Below, piece after piece: positions 23,692 through 27,356 of a stretch of DNA of 27,356 nt. The stretch is from the NCBI GenBank assembly GCA_900540685.1, contig UQGS01000026.1, forward strand, positions 1 to 27,356. The letters are read 5' to 3'. The translations under genes and the position numbers were made by a program. This stretch comes from an uncultured Catenibacterium sp. (GTDB lineage: Bacteria > Bacillota_I > Bacilli_A > Erysipelotrichales > Coprobacillaceae). The stretch's first letter is position 1. Each line of letters starts with the position of its first letter. A model generated the notes under the pieces. It searched no databases, was not told the origin of the DNA, and worked only from the letters and a program-made list of their open reading frames with translations.

Positions 23692-24912
23692 ATGGGTAAA
23701 ATAGAAGACGTTATCCAACAGTACCTGGATGAACATAAAAGTCATTATCTAGGTAAATATCGTTATAGATGCAGTTATCGTATTGGTGATACTGCTATGA
23801 AGTTTCATTATTATATGCTTGATGAAAGCTTTAGAAATATCGATATTTATGTTGAACTATCATATGGTGAGAAAGTTGAAGCAGAATTTTCAGAAAACTT
23901 AAATGATCAGGAAAAGCAGTTTATTATTAAAGATGCACTTGTGCATATCTTTTATAAAGAGAAATTTACGCATATACTTCATTATTCTTTGATTCCTAAG
24001 ATTGTGAAAGAACATCATTTGATTGATACAAATATGGCACCAATCGATTATATCGAGATATTGGAGTTTATGAAGTATCATCAGGGTATTAATCAGAAGA
24101 CAATTGATTCTTTCTATGAAATCTATCTTCCGGTTATGCGTGATTTGATCAAGACACAAAAATATGATGTTTATATTTCTTCTTTGATCTTATTATTACG
24201 TAACATACTTTATGAACATGATTGGGATGGACCAAATTCCAGATATCGTGATACAGAATATCAATATCATTTATATTACGTAAGAGAATTGATTCAGGAA
24301 ATTGTTGATCATCTAGATGTATTCTATAAGCATGCTGCAAGCTACTTATTCCATTTGATGCATCTCTTATGTCAACATACATTATTCTCATTCTGTATCA
24401 TGACTGATTTGGGTTCAATGTTTAATTCTAATGAAGTTGTTTTAAAAGCTTTATCAGATAATATGAAGAAGCACTTTATCTTATATGATAAAGAAGCTAA
24501 TAATTTAAATGAATGCAACCTTGTTTATTCTTACTTGTTCTATTGTTACTTACATAAAAAAGAACCTTTTAGAGAAGTTATTAAACAGGTGTTCAGAACA
24601 ATTGTGGATGCAATTCTTGTCTATGCGAATCATGATCTAGATCTTGCGTTAGGTAATACTTTATTAAAGAATGAAGGCTATGACGTATTACTTGATTTAT
24701 TCAGCAGTGACTACAATACATTTGTATTCACATGCTTCCCAATCAGTTCATTCCCTACAGAAATGCGTACATCAGTTCGTAATGAGCTTGTTGCCGCTAT
24801 CCGTTTCTTCGCAGGTAGAATGAATAATGATAAGTATAAGCTCAGCTCATTTGAACAGGTATTGAATATCAATAGATTATTATTAGATAATTTTGGAGAT
24901 TGGTATAAATGA
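23692..24912 (+). CDS. Unknown 406-aa helical protein
   Basis: No family is recognised. A short N-terminal alpha/beta-looking region (about 1-90; GKYRYRCSYRIGDTAMKFHYY) is followed by a long helical body. That body is rich in His, Tyr and Leu (for example YLFHLMHLLCQHTLF near 222-236), and its hydrophobicity is broken by charges, so it is probably not membrane-spanning. There is no signal peptide and no catalytic motif I can name. It is preceded by AAGGAGGAA, and its stop overlaps the next start as ATGA (24909-24912), so it is translationally coupled to the hydrolase-like gene. Confidence 0.7.
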   Translation: MGKIEDVIQQYLDEHKSHYLGKYRYRCSYRIGDTAMKFHYYMLDESFRNIDIYVELSYGEKVEAEFSENLNDQEKQFIIKDALVHIFYKEKFTHILHYSLIPKIVKEHHLIDTNMAPIDYIEILEFMKYHQGINQKTIDSFYEIYLPVMRDLIKTQKYDVYISSLILLLRNILYEHDWDGPNSRYRDTEYQYHLYYVRELIQEIVDHLDVFYKHAASYLFHLMHLLCQHTLFSFCIMTDLGSMFNSNEVVLKALSDNMKKHFILYDKEANNLNECNLVYSYLFYCYLHKKEPFREVIKQVFRTIVDAILVYANHDLDLALGNTLLKNEGYDVLLDLFSSDYNTFVFTCFPISSFPTEMRTSVRNELVAAIRFFAGRMNNDKYKLSSFEQVLNINRLLLDNFGDWYK

Positions 24913-25784
24913 AAAAGAGAAACATAGTCACAGCAGTCTTTGGGACAGCTGTCCTTGCAGGTGCAGGGTTATATAAAAAAACAAGTCAATTTGTGGATGA
25001 ACGTTTATATCGTACACATATTAAACGTACTTCATTTGAGTCTTTAAAGCCTCAGGTTGTACGTATTAAGAATATGAATGATGCGATTTTAACAGGTCAT
25101 CTTCTTGAAGTGGATCATGCAGACAATACATTGATCATGGTTCATGGATTTACTAAGGACGCTTCTTCTTTAGAAAATGAAGCACTCTATTTTCAGTCAA
25201 TCTGTCCTCATACAAATATTTTGATGATTGATTGTTATGGCAATGGTTCATCAGATGGAGTGACAAGAGGTGTCGGTTTCCAGGATGTGATGGATATTAA
25301 CTACTGGAATCGTTATGTTATCCAGAAATATGGTGAAGAACATCATGTCTTCTTCTATGGTAAAGAAACAGGTGCAACTGCATTGTTATGTGCAGGCAGT
25401 GCAGGTTTATTAAAGAATGCAACAAGCATGATTGTAGAAAGTACATTTAAGAATGTGCGTGACTACTTTGCTTATTTAATGAAGAATGAAGGATATCCAG
25501 AATCAATCACACGTCCTCTTCTTTCAATTGTTTTAAGAAAAGAATTAAATGTCACTCTAGATGATTTAGATGTCATGAGATATATAAGAAGAAATACGAT
25601 TCCTACATTATTTATTCAGAACAAGAATAATAATAAAGTAGATTTTAATGATGTATTTGATTTATATAATGCAGCAGTATGTGAAAAAGAACTGATGCCA
25701 TTAAAAGATCAGCCATTTTATGCTCTTGATGAAAAGCATCCTTATAAGGATCTTCTCACAGAGTTCTTAAATAGAAATGGATAA
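24909..25784 (+). CDS. Membrane-anchored alpha/beta-hydrolase-fold protein with degenerate catalytic triad
   Basis: The 291-aa protein has an N-terminal hydrophobic segment (about 5-22) that looks like a signal anchor. The fold then matches serine hydrolases of the YqkD/BEM46-like type: strand plus oxyanion HGFTKD (79-84), DCYGNGSSDG (about 108-117), and the nucleophile elbow. At the elbow the expected G-x-S-x-G reads G-K-E-T-G-A (151-156), so Glu153 replaces the serine; the codon is GAA. The usual acid position in FIHGxxD is FIQNKNNNKV, with Asn in place of Asp near 241. A histidine remains (H277). Classic hydrolysis is therefore unlikely; a binding or structural role, or an unusual mechanism, is inferred. 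Its start overlaps the 406-aa gene by 4 bp. Confidence 0.75.
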   Translation: MKKRNIVTAVFGTAVLAGAGLYKKTSQFVDERLYRTHIKRTSFESLKPQVVRIKNMNDAILTGHLLEVDHADNTLIMVHGFTKDASSLENEALYFQSICPHTNILMIDCYGNGSSDGVTRGVGFQDVMDINYWNRYVIQKYGEEHHVFFYGKETGATALLCAGSAGLLKNATSMIVESTFKNVRDYFAYLMKNEGYPESITRPLLSIVLRKELNVTLDDLDVMRYIRRNTIPTLFIQNKNNNKVDFNDVFDLYNAAVCEKELMPLKDQPFYALDEKHPYKDLLTEFLNRNG

Positions 25785-25796
25785 AAGGAGGACGCT

Positions 25797-27245
25797 ATGT
25801 ATTTTAAAGAATCAAAAGGCTTCCCAAAGGATTTCCTATGGGGAAGTGCTTCAGCTGCTTATCAGGTAGAAGGTGCCTGGGCTGAAGATGGTAAAAAACC
25901 TTCAGTATGGGATAAGTTTGTAAGAATCCCTGGCAAGACATTCAAAGCTACTACAGGTGATAAAGCTGTTGATCATTATCACATGTATAAAGAAGATGTC
26001 AGATTAATGGGTGAAATGGGTCTTAAGACTTATCGTTTCTCAATTGCCTGGTCAAGAATCTATCCAGATGGTAATGGACAGGTAAATGAAAAAGGTCTAC
26101 AGTTCTATGATGACTTAATCAACGAATGCTTAAAGTATGATATCGTACCAATGGTTACTGTATATCATTGGGATTTACCACAGGCACTAGAAGATCAGTA
26201 TCATGGCTGGGAAGACCGTCGTATTGTAGATGATTTTGTGAATTATGCGACAACACTATTTAAACGTTATGGTGATCGTGTTAAACATTGGATTATCTTA
26301 AATGAACAGAATGTCTTTACAGGACATGGCTGGATGCTTGCAAAACATCCACCAGGAAAATTTAAGGATATGAAGACTTACTATCAGGTAAACCATCATG
26401 CATTCATGGCTCATGCGAAGTCAGTGCTTGCATTAAAAGAACTTTATCCTGATGCATTAGTCGGTTCATCATTTGCGTATGGTCCAGCTTATGCTGTATC
26501 TGATAAGCCAGAAGATCAGATGGCATGTGTTGACTATGAAGACTTAAAGTCATATTACTGGATGGATGTTTATGCTTATGGGCGTTATCCAAGATCTGCT
26601 ATGAAATATTTAGAATCATTAGGTGTAGCACCTGAATTTGAAGAAGGTGACCTTGATATTCTAAAAGCAGCAGCTGCAAAAGTAGATTTCATGGGTGTGA
26701 ACTATTATAAGACATGCAGTATTGAATATAACCCATTGGATGGTGTTGATTCTCTTGGTGGAGAAAACAATACTGGTAAGAAAGGTACAGCAGAGATGGA
26801 AGGTGTACCAGGTATGTATAAAGTACCGGCTAATAAGAATCTTCCAACAACTGACTGGGACTGGACTATTGATCCTATGGGATTACGCTTTGCGTGCCGT
26901 AAGATTACTTCACGTTATGATTTACCAATCGTCATCTCAGAAAATGGACTTGGCGCATTTGATAAATTAGAAGATGGACAGATTCATGATTCATATCGTA
27001 TTGAATACTTACGTAATCATATTGAAGAATTAAAGAAGGCATGTGATGATGGATGTCGTATCCTTGCATACTGCACATGGTCATATACTGATTTATTAAG
27101 CTGGTTAAATGGTTACCAGAAGCGTTATGGCTTTGTTTATGTAGATCGTGATGAAGATGAGAACTCTGGTACGCTTAAGAGAATTCCAAAGGATTCATAT
27201 TACTGGTATAAGAAAGTCATTGAAACAAATGGCGAAGAATTATAA
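25797..27245 (+). CDS. 6-phospho-beta-glucosidase (glycoside hydrolase family 1)
   Basis: The cytoplasmic enzyme cleaves 6-phospho-beta-glucosides such as cellobiose-6-P delivered by the PTS. The GH1 fold is obvious in 482 aa: DFLWGSASAAYQVEGAW, TYRFSIAWSRIYP, acid/base E170 in ILNEQN, and nucleophile E382 in ISENGLG. The phosphate-binding S435/K442/Y444 pattern (LLSWLNGYQKRYGF) indicates 6-phospho substrates rather than free glucosides. AAAGGAGG, partly overlapping the previous gene's stop, sets the start. It is the last gene of the 23429-27245 unit. No EII transporter genes are in the window. Confidence 0.93.
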   Translation: MYFKESKGFPKDFLWGSASAAYQVEGAWAEDGKKPSVWDKFVRIPGKTFKATTGDKAVDHYHMYKEDVRLMGEMGLKTYRFSIAWSRIYPDGNGQVNEKGLQFYDDLINECLKYDIVPMVTVYHWDLPQALEDQYHGWEDRRIVDDFVNYATTLFKRYGDRVKHWIILNEQNVFTGHGWMLAKHPPGKFKDMKTYYQVNHHAFMAHAKSVLALKELYPDALVGSSFAYGPAYAVSDKPEDQMACVDYEDLKSYYWMDVYAYGRYPRSAMKYLESLGVAPEFEEGDLDILKAAAAKVDFMGVNYYKTCSIEYNPLDGVDSLGGENNTGKKGTAEMEGVPGMYKVPANKNLPTTDWDWTIDPMGLRFACRKITSRYDLPIVISENGLGAFDKLEDGQIHDSYRIEYLRNHIEELKKACDDGCRILAYCTWSYTDLLSWLNGYQKRYGFVYVDRDEDENSGTLKRIPKDSYYWYKKVIETNGEEL

Positions 27246-27254
27246 TCAATAGAA

Positions 27255-27276
27255 GGCTGACTCATTCGAGTTAGTC
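27255..27276 (+). other. First of two consecutive hairpins downstream of the glucosidase
   Basis: GGCTGACTC pairs with GAGTTAGTC over 9 bp, including two G-U pairs (loop ATTC), with no T tract of its own. The TGACTC of its left arm could instead pair with GAGTCA at 27282-27287, which is the left arm of the terminator that follows. Confidence 0.5.
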
Positions 27277-27281
27277 CAATG

Positions 27282-27310
27282 GAGTCAACTTAAGAAGTTG
27301 ACTCTTTTTT
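27282..27310 (+). terminator. Terminator of the glucosidase unit
   Basis: A perfect 10-bp stem GAGTCAACTT/AAGTTGACTC with loop AAG runs into six T. Confidence 0.92.
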
Positions 27311-27339
27311 ATCGCCTTTTTTCCTACTATGAGTGTATA

Positions 27340-27349
27340 TTTGTACAAA
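27340..27349 (+). promoter_or_regulatory. Palindrome TTTGTACAAA at the right edge
   Basis: A perfect 10-bp palindrome of the type bound by GntR/HutC-family regulators (TTGTNNACAA-like) lies in the gap after the glucosidase. Its downstream gene is outside the window. One short motif in AT-rich DNA is weak evidence. Confidence 0.25.
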
Positions 27350-27356
27350 TGTAGTT

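Overview
The window is AT-rich, gene-dense DNA from a low-GC Firmicute. Protein character (AddAB rather than RecBCD, AsnA-type asparagine synthetase, HPr with a regulatory Ser46, PP-loop NadE fused to an amidase, strong AGGAGG/AGGTGAT ribosome sites) and codon choice suggest an anaerobic gut-type Erysipelotrichia (Catenibacterium/Coprobacillus-like). The genus is a guess. No rRNA, tRNA, CRISPR array, transposase or phage gene is visible.

Layout. 1-540: end of an upstream transcript (terminator hairpin), then ptsH (HPr) with its own promoter, a possible cre site and a terminator. 609-2701: an orphan MacB/FtsX-like membrane protein convergent with a PLP-dependent D-cysteine desulfhydrase/ACC-deaminase-family enzyme; the two stop codons overlap in the centre of one perfect palindrome. 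2801-3979: an HD-domain protein and YbaK. 4179-8700: alpha-phosphoglucomutase, an OmpR-type response regulator with its histidine kinase, and a small membrane zinc-ribbon protein. 8736-14826 (minus): addB-addA, the recombinational repair helicase-nuclease. 15011-18642 (minus): an unknown 186-aa protein bracketed by two copies of one hairpin, then nadE and asnA. 18828-22005 (plus): thrC, thrB and a PHP-type histidinol-phosphatase-like gene. 22031-23270: an array of about 147-bp non-coding repeats, six in tandem plus a seventh beyond a small unknown ORF. 23429-27245: a tightly packed unit of two unknown proteins, an alpha/beta-hydrolase-fold protein without its catalytic serine, and a 6-phospho-beta-glucosidase.

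How the genes relate. HPr and the 6-phospho-beta-glucosidase belong to the PTS and its downstream catabolism, and phosphoglucomutase links glucose-6-P to glucose-1-P for cell-envelope sugars. thrC-thrB carry out the last two steps to threonine. asnA and nadE are consecutive amide/ammonia-using ATP-dependent ligases. Many transcripts have an extended -10 (TGNTATAAT), a poor -35 and a very short leader before the Shine-Dalgarno.

The strongest candidate for something undescribed is the repeat family at 22031-23270. Its units start sharply at TTTGACAG and contain a partly conserved hairpin. Part of the unit recurs inverted at the extreme left of the window, where the same hairpin forms a convincing intrinsic terminator. 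All alignments and structures here were done by eye; no database was searched.
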